From an uncultured Chitinophagales bacterium (GTDB lineage: Bacteria > Bacteroidota > Bacteroidia > Chitinophagales > JAHDHT01), in assembly GCA_938023075.1 (NCBI GenBank), contig CALHDG010000092.1, forward strand, positions 1 to 36,133: DNA of 36,133 bases, in the 5' to 3' direction. Position numbers and translations under genes: made by a program. The notes below the pieces were generated by a model. The model made no database searches, had not been told where the DNA came from, and saw only the letters and a program-made list of their open reading frames with translations. This document shows, piece by piece, positions 27,283-35,147 of this stretch. Within the stretch, counting starts at the first letter, position 1; the number at the start of each line of letters is the position of its first letter.

Positions 27283-28485
27283 ATGAAGGTTTTACTCGGT
27301 ATTAGCGGAAGCATCGCAGCATACAAAGCACTATTGCTTACAAGGCTTTTTGTAAAAAATGGGCACGAAGTAAAAGTTGTTATGACTAAAGATGCTGTTT
27401 CATTTGTTCAACCACTTTCTTTTTCTACCCTTTCAAAAAACAAGGTCTATCATTCATTTTATAATGAAACGGGTAACCAATGGAACAATCATGTTGACTT
27501 AGGCTTATGGGCAGATGTGATTTTAATTGCCCCCGCAACTGCCAATACTTTAGCTAAAATGGCTACCGGATTATCCGACAACATTTTAGTAGCTACGTAT
27601 CTTTCTGCGAGATGTCCCGTTTGGGTGGCTCCGGCAATGGATTTAGATATGTGGAAACATCCGTCTACCCAACGAAATATTAGCCAGCTTCAAAGTGATC
27701 AAGTTCAAATAATTGATGTAGACGACGGAGAACTTGCCAGCGGATTGTCAGGAAAAGGCAGAATGGCAGAACCAGATCATATATTCGAGGTCATCACAAA
27801 AACAAAAGTTAACCCATACAATAATAATATACCTTTAAGTGGAAAAACGGTGGTAATAAGTGCAGGACCAACCTACGAAGCCATTGATCCGGTTCGATTT
27901 ATTGGTAATCATTCTTCTGGTAAAATGGGTATTGCTTTGGCTGATGAAGCCTGTAAAATGGGAGCTACTGTTCACTTAGTTTTGGGTCCAAGTAATTTGA
28001 GTCCTCAACAAGCGGGGGTACAGGTTACTAAGGTTGTATCTACTAATGATATGTTTCAAGCCGTAACTTCTTTTGCTCCACAAGCTGATATTATTATTAT
28101 GGCAGCGGCGGTTAGTGATTATACACCCATCCATGTTTCTGATGAAAAGATTAAAAAGAAGGAAGGCGAATTTTCGATCCCCTTAAAGCGAACACCAGAT
28201 ATTTTACGTCATTTGGGTAAACAAAAGCCAGCCAAACAACTCTTAATCGGTTTTGCCTTAGAAAGTTCAAATGGTTTAGAAAACGCCCAAGCTAAACTGC
28301 AAAAGAAGAATTTAGATTTAATTGTGCTGAATTCTTTAAAAGATAAAAATGCCGGTTTTAAACACAACACCAATAAAGTAACCTTTATCGACCGGCATAA
28401 TAAAATTACAAAATTTGAGTTAAAGAGCAAGACAGCCGTAGCTGTTGATATTTTAAATAAAGCAATAGAATTAAACCATGCATAA
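27283..28485 (+). CDS. coaBC: Bifunctional phosphopantothenoylcysteine decarboxylase / phosphopantothenate--cysteine ligase
   Basis: 400 residues. N-terminal flavoprotein decarboxylase (CoaC): GISGSIAAYK (6-15), the catalytic-type His70 in NNHVDLGLWAD, APATANTLAKMA, and APAMDLDMW (116-124). C-terminal ligase (CoaB): SAGPTYEAIDPVRFIGNHSSGKMG, AAAVSDY and PDILRHLG. It makes 4'-phosphopantetheine from phosphopantothenate and cysteine in coenzyme A synthesis. At the position of the decarboxylase cysteine of the E. coli enzyme (ACG.xGxGRM) this protein has Ser153 (LASGLSGKGRM); I recall the same in flavobacterial homologues. The stop overlaps the porD start by 8 bp. Confidence 0.96.
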   Translation: MKVLLGISGSIAAYKALLLTRLFVKNGHEVKVVMTKDAVSFVQPLSFSTLSKNKVYHSFYNETGNQWNNHVDLGLWADVILIAPATANTLAKMATGLSDNILVATYLSARCPVWVAPAMDLDMWKHPSTQRNISQLQSDQVQIIDVDDGELASGLSGKGRMAEPDHIFEVITKTKVNPYNNNIPLSGKTVVISAGPTYEAIDPVRFIGNHSSGKMGIALADEACKMGATVHLVLGPSNLSPQQAGVQVTKVVSTNDMFQAVTSFAPQADIIIMAAAVSDYTPIHVSDEKIKKKEGEFSIPLKRTPDILRHLGKQKPAKQLLIGFALESSNGLENAQAKLQKKNLDLIVLNSLKDKNAGFKHNTNKVTFIDRHNKITKFELKSKTAVAVDILNKAIELNHA

Positions 28486-29392
28486 AAGTATATTTTGTTT
28501 CTTCATTATATTGGCAAGCTTTTTTGCCCAAGCACAAGAATTAAATTGTGAAGTTACGGTAAGAGCCGATGGCTTAACAACTTCTGATCCGGCATTAATA
28601 CAAAGCTTAGAACAAGAAATTAGTAAATTTATGAATGACCGGGTTTGGACAGAAGATGATTATCAGGCAGATGAACGCATTGACTGTCAATTGATTCTTG
28701 CTATTACAGAAGATGCCGGAAATGACTTATTTAAAGCAACGGCTTCTACCAGTTTAAGTCGTCCTGTTTTTAATTCAGATTATCAAACCATACTTTATAA
28801 TGTTAAAGACGAAAGTTGGATATTTTATTTCCGCCAATTTAATGATATGAATTTTAACGAGAACACCTTTACTTCAGAGCTTACTTCCTTGTTAGCGTAT
28901 TATGCTTATGTGTTTATTGGTACATACTACGATTCGTTTTCGCCCTCCGGCGGCACACCCTATTTTATTAAGGCTCAAACCATTGTAAATAATGCCTCCA
29001 ATAGTACTACTAACCAATCAAAATCATGGGATGCTTTTGGTGGCGGAAAAATGACCCGTTATAATTATATAGAGAATATTTTAAACAACCGGTATACAGG
29101 TATGCGGAATGCCTTTTATCAATATCATCGCAATGGCTTAGATAAAATGTACGATGATGATCAAGCCGGCTTACAAGGCATTATTGCTTCATTAGATGAT
29201 TTAGAGGAGGTGTATAAAAATAGCCCTAATACTATGGTGATGCAATCCTTTTTTAGTGCCAAAACCAACGAATTGATAAAAATTCTTCAAAACGCAAGTA
29301 ATACTCAAAAACCAAAATTGTTAAAAAAGCTATCGACTATTCGTCCTTCTGAGGTGAGCACTTTTCAGCAAATTATGCAGCGGGCTCAGTAA
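28478..29392 (+). CDS. porD: Type IX secretion-associated protein PorD (DUF4835)
   Basis: 304 residues with a signal peptide ending FFAQAQ at residue 20. The mature N-terminus, ELNCEVTVRADGLTTSD..., and the segment FMNDRVWTEDDY are hallmarks of the DUF4835 family, named PorD in T9SS annotation. It is a periplasmic/envelope protein whose exact job in T9SS is not well defined. The ATG overlaps coaBC by 8 bp, so it is translationally coupled. In many Bacteroidota recN follows porD; here a mobile element and then an unrelated gene follow. Confidence 0.9.
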   Translation: MHKSIFCFFIILASFFAQAQELNCEVTVRADGLTTSDPALIQSLEQEISKFMNDRVWTEDDYQADERIDCQLILAITEDAGNDLFKATASTSLSRPVFNSDYQTILYNVKDESWIFYFRQFNDMNFNENTFTSELTSLLAYYAYVFIGTYYDSFSPSGGTPYFIKAQTIVNNASNSTTNQSKSWDAFGGGKMTRYNYIENILNNRYTGMRNAFYQYHRNGLDKMYDDDQAGLQGIIASLDDLEEVYKNSPNTMVMQSFFSAKTNELIKILQNASNTQKPKLLKKLSTIRPSEVSTFQQIMQRAQ

Positions 29393-29438
29393 TATTAGAG
29401 AGTCTTAATTATCTGCATAAATAATTTGGAAGAAATAC

Positions 29439-29688
29439 GACAAGTTTATCAAAGTGTTTAATACTTTCATGTTATCGAGTGCCCTTTTTTTATCTTTCTA
29501 CGAAGAACCGAAGTTTGCAAACTAGCCCCGATTGCAGCGGTTATGCTGCCTGAAGCGCAGGATTTTGCAGCGTTGGCGCAGCATTTGAGCGGAAAGCGGG
29601 ACTACCTTATATGAAAAGCCTAATCGGCTCGCTTCAAAAAAAAATTATGCAAAAGTGTAAACTACTTTATGGTTTAGATAAACTTGGT
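29439..29688. mobile_element. 250-bp non-autonomous element (MITE-like) with TIRs and 8-bp TSD
   Basis: Terminal inverted repeats CAAGTTTATC (29441-29450) and GATAAACTTG (29677-29686) are perfect over 10 bp. Directly outside, with two bases between on each side, the 8-bp direct repeat AGAAATAC occurs at 29431-29438 and 29689-29696, as expected for a target-site duplication. There is no transposase inside. The middle (29522-29605) is a copy of the dispersed hairpin element. A family assignment is not possible by eye; 8-bp duplications occur in several IS families. Confidence 0.8.
29522..29605 (+). repeat. Dispersed hairpin element, copy C
   Basis: CTAGCCCCGATTGCAGCGG ... GCATTTGAGCGGAAAGCGGGA. 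The outer arms TAGCCCCG and CGGGACTA pair with one mismatch, and the inner stem ATGCTGC (29543-29549) pairs with GCAGCAT (29578-29584). The ends match copy A almost exactly, while the inner stem sequence differs but still pairs. Confidence 0.82.
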
Positions 29689-29818
29689 AGAAATACTTAA
29701 CAATAATCATAACAATCCTTTTAGTTACGTAGCTATAAATCTACCAATTAATTGCCTTTAAAGATTGGAACAAGGCACTTTAAAATTATTCTGCATACGA
29801 ATTTAGTATAAATTTCAA

Positions 29819-29826
29819 TACCTTTA
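29819..29826 (+). promoter_or_regulatory. Possible -7 element TACCTTTA
   Basis: Seven of eight positions fit TANNTTTG, only 4 bp before the ATG at 29831. No -33 box is clear, so it is weak. Confidence 0.35.
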
Positions 29827-29830
29827 TACT

Positions 29831-32059
29831 ATGAAAGTATCAATACCTGCACTGATCATCTCTATTAGTTTATGCTTAAGCATATACCAAACAAAAGCGC
29901 AAAACTTACCCACCATTTATCCATACTTACAAGCCAAAGTAATAGATAGTACTACAAAGGTTATTCAAAACGCTTTTGCCGGTGGATTCAATACCCCACA
30001 AATTTCACCCATCGATTTAAATAATGATGGCATTAAAGATTTGTTTGTATTTGATAAAAAGAACCAACAAATTACTACTTTTTTAAATGGAGGTACCGCC
30101 AATAAAGTAGATTATCACTACGCCCCAAAATATGCCAACTTCTTTCCTGATTTAAAAGATTGGGCTTTGTTGGTTGACTTTGATGGTGATGGTTTAGAAG
30201 ATATTTTTACCCATGCTTCTGCTTATGTAATTGTTTATAAATCTTATTATGAAAATGACCTCATTCAATTTAACCTAGTAGACACCCTATTTTACGAAAA
30301 CAGAAATGGCTTCAAACTAAATGTACTCGTTTCACCGGCAGATTTACCTGCAATTACAGATGTAAATGGTGATGGTGATATTGACATACTTACTTTTGAT
30401 CAACTAGGCATCCATATTGAATATTTTGAAAATCTACAAGTTGAAAAGAACTTACCGGTAGATTCTCTTTTTTTTGAAAAAATAGATGACTGTTGGGGTA
30501 GTTTTTCTGAAAACACGAACGATGCCGGCATTAACCTGAACACTCCATGCAAAGGCGGTGGTGGAGACATTGAAAATACAGGCGAAAGTAATAAACATCA
30601 AGGTTCTACCATAACAGCTTTTGATTATGATGGAGATCAAGATAAAGATATTCTGCTTGGAGATATTGGAAGTAGATTTCTTTCATTTTTACGTAATGGC
30701 GGTGATACCAACCATGCAGAAATGGTAGAAGTCATCCATAATTTTCCAGCCGAAAACAATCCATTTGAGAGTTTCTTTTTTCCAGCTGCTTTTATGTTGG
30801 ATGTGGACAATGATTGCAGAGCAGACCTAATTGCCACTCATAACACAACTTCTAATGCAGAAGATCATAACCATATTTGGTGGTATAAAAATGATGGAGA
30901 CGAAAATGGAATACAATTTAATTTTAAACAACGCAATTTTTTATTAGATAACATAATTGATGTTGGAACAGTTGCGGCTCCGGCAGTGGCAGATATTAAC
31001 AACGATGGTAAAGATGACTTGCTAATTGGAAACAGATTTTACTTTAATAAATCCGACACTTCAGTAAAGGCTAGGTTAGCTGCCTATATTAATATATCTA
31101 ATGAAGATGAAATTTTGTTTCAACAGGTTTCAAAAGATTTTGCAAACCTTAGCCAGTACAATATGGTTGGTCTCTATCCTGCTTTTGGTGATGTAGATTT
31201 AGATGGCGATACTGATATGATTTGCTCTGACGATGAGGGGTATTTTCATTTTTTTAGAAACGAAGCCGCAGAAGGAGAATGGATGAATTTGCAAGCCGCT
31301 CAGCTTTATATTGACAGTTTTAAGTTAGACAATAGAGCCATCCCTTTTTTATATGACTATGATGAAGATGGCTTGTTAGATATTATTACCGGAACTAAAA
31401 GTGGTACCTTAAACTATATTAAAAACATAGGCAACGAAAATGAAATTCACGTAGAGCTTGGTCAATCTTTTCTAGGTTTGGTAAAAGAAACCGACTTAGG
31501 CAGCCCTATCGGTTATAGTGCACCATATATTCACGTTATTGACGAAAGTGACAAAGCCTATTTGTTGGTGCATTCCCGCTCAGGCAATATTGCCATTTTT
31601 GATGATTTACAAGCTGCCGAATTTACAAAAATAGAAGCAAACTATGGTGCAATAAAAACCGGTGGTGGAGGCGGCATTGCAGTTAGTGATTTCAATAAAG
31701 ATGGTTTATATGAAATTATTATCGGTACAGAGTCCGGTGGTGTTCAACTGTTTAGTCAAAAGCAAACGGAGCCGGTTTCAATAACTTTTAATACTCAACA
31801 TTGTGCTAAAGATACCATTAATGCTATTGAACTTAATGAAGTTGCCCCTATACAAATCTATCCAACTATAGCTAACGATCAATTGTTTGTTGAAACTACA
31901 CGAAACCAAAAATTATCATACAAAATATTTAATGTAAAAGGGCAGCTTGTTTTGGCAGGTAATTTGCAGGCTAAGGCTATAGAACTGAACAACTTACCGA
32001 AAGGTTTGTTCTTTTTAAGTATAACCAACAACTCCATGCTACGCTTTTTCAAAAAGTAA
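29831..32059 (+). CDS. FG-GAP/VCBS repeat protein with T9SS type A sorting domain
   Basis: 742 residues; a signal peptide ends TKAQ near residue 24. At least nine acidic calcium-loop motifs of the DxNxDGxxD kind are visible, including DLNNDGIKDLFVFD, DFDGDGLEDIF, DVNGDGDIDIL, DYDGDQDKDILLGD, DINNDGKDDLLIGN, DVDLDGDTDMI, DYDEDGLLDII and DFNKDGLYEIIIG. These are integrin-like FG-GAP/VCBS blades that form a beta-propeller. A T9SS sorting domain follows: IQIYPTIANDQLFVE, YKIFNVKGQLVLAG, LPKGLFFLSI...RFFKK. Expected at the cell surface, calcium-stabilised, possibly adhesive; no catalytic domain seen. It is the first gene after the MITE-like element. Confidence 0.92.
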   Translation: MKVSIPALIISISLCLSIYQTKAQNLPTIYPYLQAKVIDSTTKVIQNAFAGGFNTPQISPIDLNNDGIKDLFVFDKKNQQITTFLNGGTANKVDYHYAPKYANFFPDLKDWALLVDFDGDGLEDIFTHASAYVIVYKSYYENDLIQFNLVDTLFYENRNGFKLNVLVSPADLPAITDVNGDGDIDILTFDQLGIHIEYFENLQVEKNLPVDSLFFEKIDDCWGSFSENTNDAGINLNTPCKGGGGDIENTGESNKHQGSTITAFDYDGDQDKDILLGDIGSRFLSFLRNGGDTNHAEMVEVIHNFPAENNPFESFFFPAAFMLDVDNDCRADLIATHNTTSNAEDHNHIWWYKNDGDENGIQFNFKQRNFLLDNIIDVGTVAAPAVADINNDGKDDLLIGNRFYFNKSDTSVKARLAAYINISNEDEILFQQVSKDFANLSQYNMVGLYPAFGDVDLDGDTDMICSDDEGYFHFFRNEAAEGEWMNLQAAQLYIDSFKLDNRAIPFLYDYDEDGLLDIITGTKSGTLNYIKNIGNENEIHVELGQSFLGLVKETDLGSPIGYSAPYIHVIDESDKAYLLVHSRSGNIAIFDDLQAAEFTKIEANYGAIKTGGGGGIAVSDFNKDGLYEIIIGTESGGVQLFSQKQTEPVSITFNTQHCAKDTINAIELNEVAPIQIYPTIANDQLFVETTRNQKLSYKIFNVKGQLVLAGNLQAKAIELNNLPKGLFFLSITNNSMLRFFKK

Positions 32060-32062
32060 TGA

Positions 32063-32103
32063 AAAAAAGTAAATCACTTTTTAAATAAAAAAATTACTTT
32101 TTT
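32063..32103 (+). terminator. AT-only hairpin, possible terminator
   Basis: AAAAAAGTAA (32063-32072) pairs perfectly with TTACTTTTTT (32094-32103); an alternative shorter hairpin is AAAAAGT/ACTTTTT (32064-32070 with 32076-32082, 5-nt loop). It lies right after the FG-GAP gene. The lack of G-C pairs makes it weak. Confidence 0.4.
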
Positions 32104-32214
32104 ATGTGCTAGGCAACAACTTTTAATAAATTTAAGCCTATAAAATGAACCCTTAATTTTTAGTACATCTAATTTAAACGATTTAAAAAGTTAAGTAGTA
32201 ATCAACACATATTA

Positions 32215-33270
32215 ATGAACTACAATAGATACAAATTAAAATCTATTTCAGGCTCTGAATTAGACAGTTACTTGCAACGAGGTTGGTACAGGATGGGTTT
32301 GTCTATTTTTACCACCCATTTTTTAATATTTGACGAACAATTATACAATTCTGTTTGGCTGCGTCTACCACTTTCCAATTATCAAGCACGAAAGAGTTTA
32401 AGAAAAATAAAACGAAAAGTTGACAATCGCTTTACCGTAAAAATTAATAAAGCCATTTTTAATACGGAAAAAGAGATCTTATTCGAAAAATACAAATTGA
32501 ACTTTAAAGGTGATCTATATTCTTCATTGCGGATGTATATGTTGGATAACGAATACTACAACATTTATAATACGTTAGAATGCTGTGTGTATGACGAAAA
32601 TGAACTGATTGCATTCAGCTATTTTGATGTAGGGGAAACAAGTATGGCTAGTATATTGGCTGCCTTTAATCATAATTACAGTTCATATAGCCTTGGCATG
32701 TATACCATGATCGAAGAAATTAACTATGCCTGCGAATTAGGCTTAAAACATTATTATCCAGGGTATTTTGTTCCTGATTATGGTCGTTTTGACTACAAAT
32801 GTCGTATAGGAGAAACTGAATACTATGATTACTTCTCCAAAAAATGGCTACCAACTCAAACATTTAACGAAAGTAAAAATATTGCGATTCAGCTTAAAAA
32901 TAAAATCTATGATATTTATAACATCGTATCAGAAAAAGGTTTAAACGCCTTTATCATATTTTACCGTAATTGGGAGTTGGGCGATTTTAGCCCAAGCGAA
33001 GGTACTATATACAACCAACCACTATTTTTATTATGCGAGTACAACGATCTTTATTTTATTATTGAATATGATTTGATTAGAAAATACTATCGCTTATCAC
33101 TGTTGAAAAAGCCTGAATTTTTTAGATTTAATCGAAATGATACCACTTTCGAAAATACCACTATTCTTAATATTTACAATTTGTTAGAATGTGATTTATT
33201 AATGCTAATTTCTGAAAACTTCGGAGATATTTTAAGCTATCTCTTAAGTGATAAAAACACTGAACTATAA
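32215..33270 (+). CDS. Arginyl/leucyl-tRNA--protein transferase-like protein lacking the N-terminal Cys cluster
   Basis: 351 residues. Residues ~130-200 read like the C-terminal domain of Ate1/Bpt aminoacyl-tRNA-protein transferases: LIAFSYFDVGETSMAS, SSYSLGMYTMIEEINYACELGLKHYYPGYF and YGRFDYKCRIG, matching the family pattern DV...S......SLG.Y...EI..A..LG..Y.YLGY......M.YK. Residues 17-70 also follow the N-terminal domain (YLQRGWYRMG ... WLRLPLSNYQARKSLRK), but the family's paired cysteines are absent. The ~145 residues after 205 (acidic, Tyr/Leu/Ile-rich) exceed normal Bpt length (about 235-250). Such enzymes add Leu or Arg to protein N-termini for degradation. Whether this one does, or is a repurposed GNAT-fold transferase, is open. 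Confidence 0.75.
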   Translation: MNYNRYKLKSISGSELDSYLQRGWYRMGLSIFTTHFLIFDEQLYNSVWLRLPLSNYQARKSLRKIKRKVDNRFTVKINKAIFNTEKEILFEKYKLNFKGDLYSSLRMYMLDNEYYNIYNTLECCVYDENELIAFSYFDVGETSMASILAAFNHNYSSYSLGMYTMIEEINYACELGLKHYYPGYFVPDYGRFDYKCRIGETEYYDYFSKKWLPTQTFNESKNIAIQLKNKIYDIYNIVSEKGLNAFIIFYRNWELGDFSPSEGTIYNQPLFLLCEYNDLYFIIEYDLIRKYYRLSLLKKPEFFRFNRNDTTFENTTILNIYNLLECDLLMLISENFGDILSYLLSDKNTEL

Positions 33271-33493
33271 TATTTTTATTGATAGATACTTTATACGAAA
33301 AGAAGCACAATTTCAAGAACCGCTAGATATATCTACGTTTTTTGCTTTGATCTAACCAAATTAATTCCAAAATTGTTGTGTCGCTTTTTACAGTAAAATT
33401 AGTTTTAATTTTTATCGCTTCTTGAGCCGGGTGCTTGAAATTTGAAACTTACTTTTATAATTTCAATTCTCCACATTTCTACAATGTGATAGT

Positions 33494-34006
33494 TTATTTA
33501 TCCGTAACCAAAAAAGTATTACCAATTCTCCAACTATTTTTTATTTTACTCATTCCTTTAGCTATAATGGAAATCTTTTCACCCTCACTTTTAATAGTAA
33601 ATCGCGCATTTTTGCCAAGGCTTTCACCATCATTTTCCCATTTTAAATCTGTAATTGATGCGTTTTTCCAATTGATGTTACTACCAGCAGTCTTTTGATT
33701 TAAACGGTTAAAACTACTTTTGGTTTGGCTTATATGAAATTTATACAAATCAGCCACACTGCCACCTAATTTATCGGCATCTATTTTTTCTGTAGTTAAG
33801 CTTTGCAGATAATCCAGGTACTCATTTTCTTTAACCATTAAAGGTTGCAGTTTCGAAAAATCATTATCTCTTAAAGCAACTATAAAATCATTAAAAATAG
33901 ATTCTTTGCTGCTTGTATCTTCTGTCGTTTTTATTTCTGATACCGAAATTTTACTATTCGTGCAAGCACCAGTAAATAACAATAGTATTAAAAGATATTT
34001 TGTCAT
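33494..34006 (-). CDS. Hypothetical lipoprotein
   Basis: 170 residues from ATG 34006 with lipobox TGAC (Cys15). A TTG 48 bp further upstream (34054) is in frame but would put 16 charged residues before the signal, so it is rejected. The mature part has one helix-rich region (FNDFIVALRDNDFSKLQPLMVKENEYLDYLQSL) and a C-terminal beta region (ARFTIKSEGEKISIIAKGMSKIKNSWRIG). This helix-plus-sheet layout with a terminal WRI strand is like NTF2/DUF4878-type lipoproteins, but the match is only general. It is divergent from the next gene, with 104 bp between. Confidence 0.75.
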   Translation of the reverse strand: MTKYLLILLLFTGACTNSKISVSEIKTTEDTSSKESIFNDFIVALRDNDFSKLQPLMVKENEYLDYLQSLTTEKIDADKLGGSVADLYKFHISQTKSSFNRLNQKTAGSNINWKNASITDLKWENDGESLGKNARFTIKSEGEKISIIAKGMSKIKNSWRIGNTFLVTDK

Positions 34007-34110
34007 ATTTATAAGGCTTTTTCTTTTCTTTGTAAAAAAATTTTTACGCTGCAAAGGAAAGCATACCTTTACGATAATTATAATTATTTGATGTTAAATA
34101 CCATAAATGT
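34007..34110. promoter_or_regulatory. Divergent intergenic region
   Basis: 104 bp between the starts of the lipoprotein (-) and the GNAT-like gene (+). Toward the right, TACCTTTA (34064-34071) is a near match to the -7 box with a ~33-nt leader to the ATG at 34111. Toward the left, TTCCTTTG ending at 34052 on the - strand is a weaker match. Confidence 0.35.
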
Positions 34111-35121
34111 ATGGCTTTAGTACTTTCTGATATTGAAAGTGATACTTTTGATTGTAAAGTAGGTAGGGCAGAAACCAGTTTATTAAACACAGTTAATTTT
34201 GAACAAAGCCTCATTGAACAGTCCATTGATTTTTGCAGATTAAAAGTGAATAGTGCAGATTTAAACAACTATTCAGCACTGGCTAAATTAAACATGCCCT
34301 ATCAATTTTGTGGTTCTATTTTAAAATATAAGATGGATTTCTTCAACTTACCTAAGCCATCTTATAAAAATAAAAATTTAACTTTTGAGGTGTATAAGCC
34401 ATCAACCCAACAAAATATTTTAGCTAATTTAGTTAATGAAACTTTTATAAATGACCCAATCGGATACTATAAAAACCACTTACTTTCAAAAATTTTAACC
34501 AAGCAGCAAGAAGTAAAATGTATGGCGCAATGGTACGCAAAGCATTGTGATGAAAACATCAACATAATGGTTTTAATGAAAGCCGGCGATCAGTATATTG
34601 GCTACATCAGCATTTTTAAAAAAGAACCAAACTTGGTTGACACCCCTATTGCCGGCGTATTGCCAAAATTTCAGGGGCAAAAAATGTTTGACGATTTGCG
34701 AACTTACCGCCATTTATATTGCCTCGAAAATAACATACAATACGGCACGGCCGGCGCACGCATTGAAAATAATTACAGTCAACAAACTTTTATTAACGAT
34801 GGGATGCAGCAAATAGCTAATCAATCTATATATATAGTTACGCCATTTTTAAGTAAAGCTGATAGTGCCAAACATACAAAAGCCAATAAATTACAAGCCG
34901 ACAAAACCATTTTTGAGCAACTGCATCAACAACAAGGTATTCATTTTTTTATGGAAGGTGATAAGCAAGCCTATCAAAAAAGAAGCCTTTATATAAAACT
35001 TTCTGCAATTGCAAGTTACACCCTCTCCGTTCCGGTTAATTTAAATGATAAAAAATTAGTATTGGTTAAATATTTTGACAAGGCAGGCGCATTGTGCCTA
35101 ATTAATTGGTTCGAGCATTGA
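34111..35121 (+). CDS. Tandem GNAT-like acyltransferase of unknown substrate
   Basis: 336 residues, no signal. The N-terminal ~75 residues (VGRAETSLLN, then FCRLKVNSADLNNYSALAKLNMPYQFCGSILKYKMDF) resemble the first lobe of WecD-type nucleotide-sugar N-acetyltransferases. Residues ~95-245 contain GDQYIGYISIF and VLPKFQGQKMFDDLRTYRHLYCLENNIQYG, then ARIENNYSQQTFINDGM, which fit a GNAT second lobe (strand, P..QG..M loop, N.....F...GM). The QGQ in place of R/QxxGxG/A makes the acetyl-CoA loop atypical. The final ~80 residues are a separate segment I do not recognise. It may act on a sugar or surface glycan, by analogy only. Confidence 0.65.
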   Translation: MALVLSDIESDTFDCKVGRAETSLLNTVNFEQSLIEQSIDFCRLKVNSADLNNYSALAKLNMPYQFCGSILKYKMDFFNLPKPSYKNKNLTFEVYKPSTQQNILANLVNETFINDPIGYYKNHLLSKILTKQQEVKCMAQWYAKHCDENINIMVLMKAGDQYIGYISIFKKEPNLVDTPIAGVLPKFQGQKMFDDLRTYRHLYCLENNIQYGTAGARIENNYSQQTFINDGMQQIANQSIYIVTPFLSKADSAKHTKANKLQADKTIFEQLHQQQGIHFFMEGDKQAYQKRSLYIKLSAIASYTLSVPVNLNDKKLVLVKYFDKAGALCLINWFEH

Positions 35122-35147
35122 TATGCCTTTTTAGAATCAGAACAATA

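Larger units (their letters stand above)
29393..29830. other. 438-bp intergenic region holding a MITE-like element
   Basis: No coding potential. It is mostly taken up by the element at 29439-29688 with its target duplications. The right-hand 130 bp is AT-rich and contains the weak promoter for the next gene. Confidence 0.85.

Noticed and set aside
33271-33493. 222-bp gap searched for RNA genes and promoters
   Set aside because: No tRNA-like cloverleaf, strong hairpin or -7 box is visible.
34007-34054. 16-residue N-terminal extension of the - strand lipoprotein from TTG
   Set aside because: It would place charged residues before the signal peptide and start within a promoter-like CCTTTG; ATG 34006 gives a normal lipoprotein.
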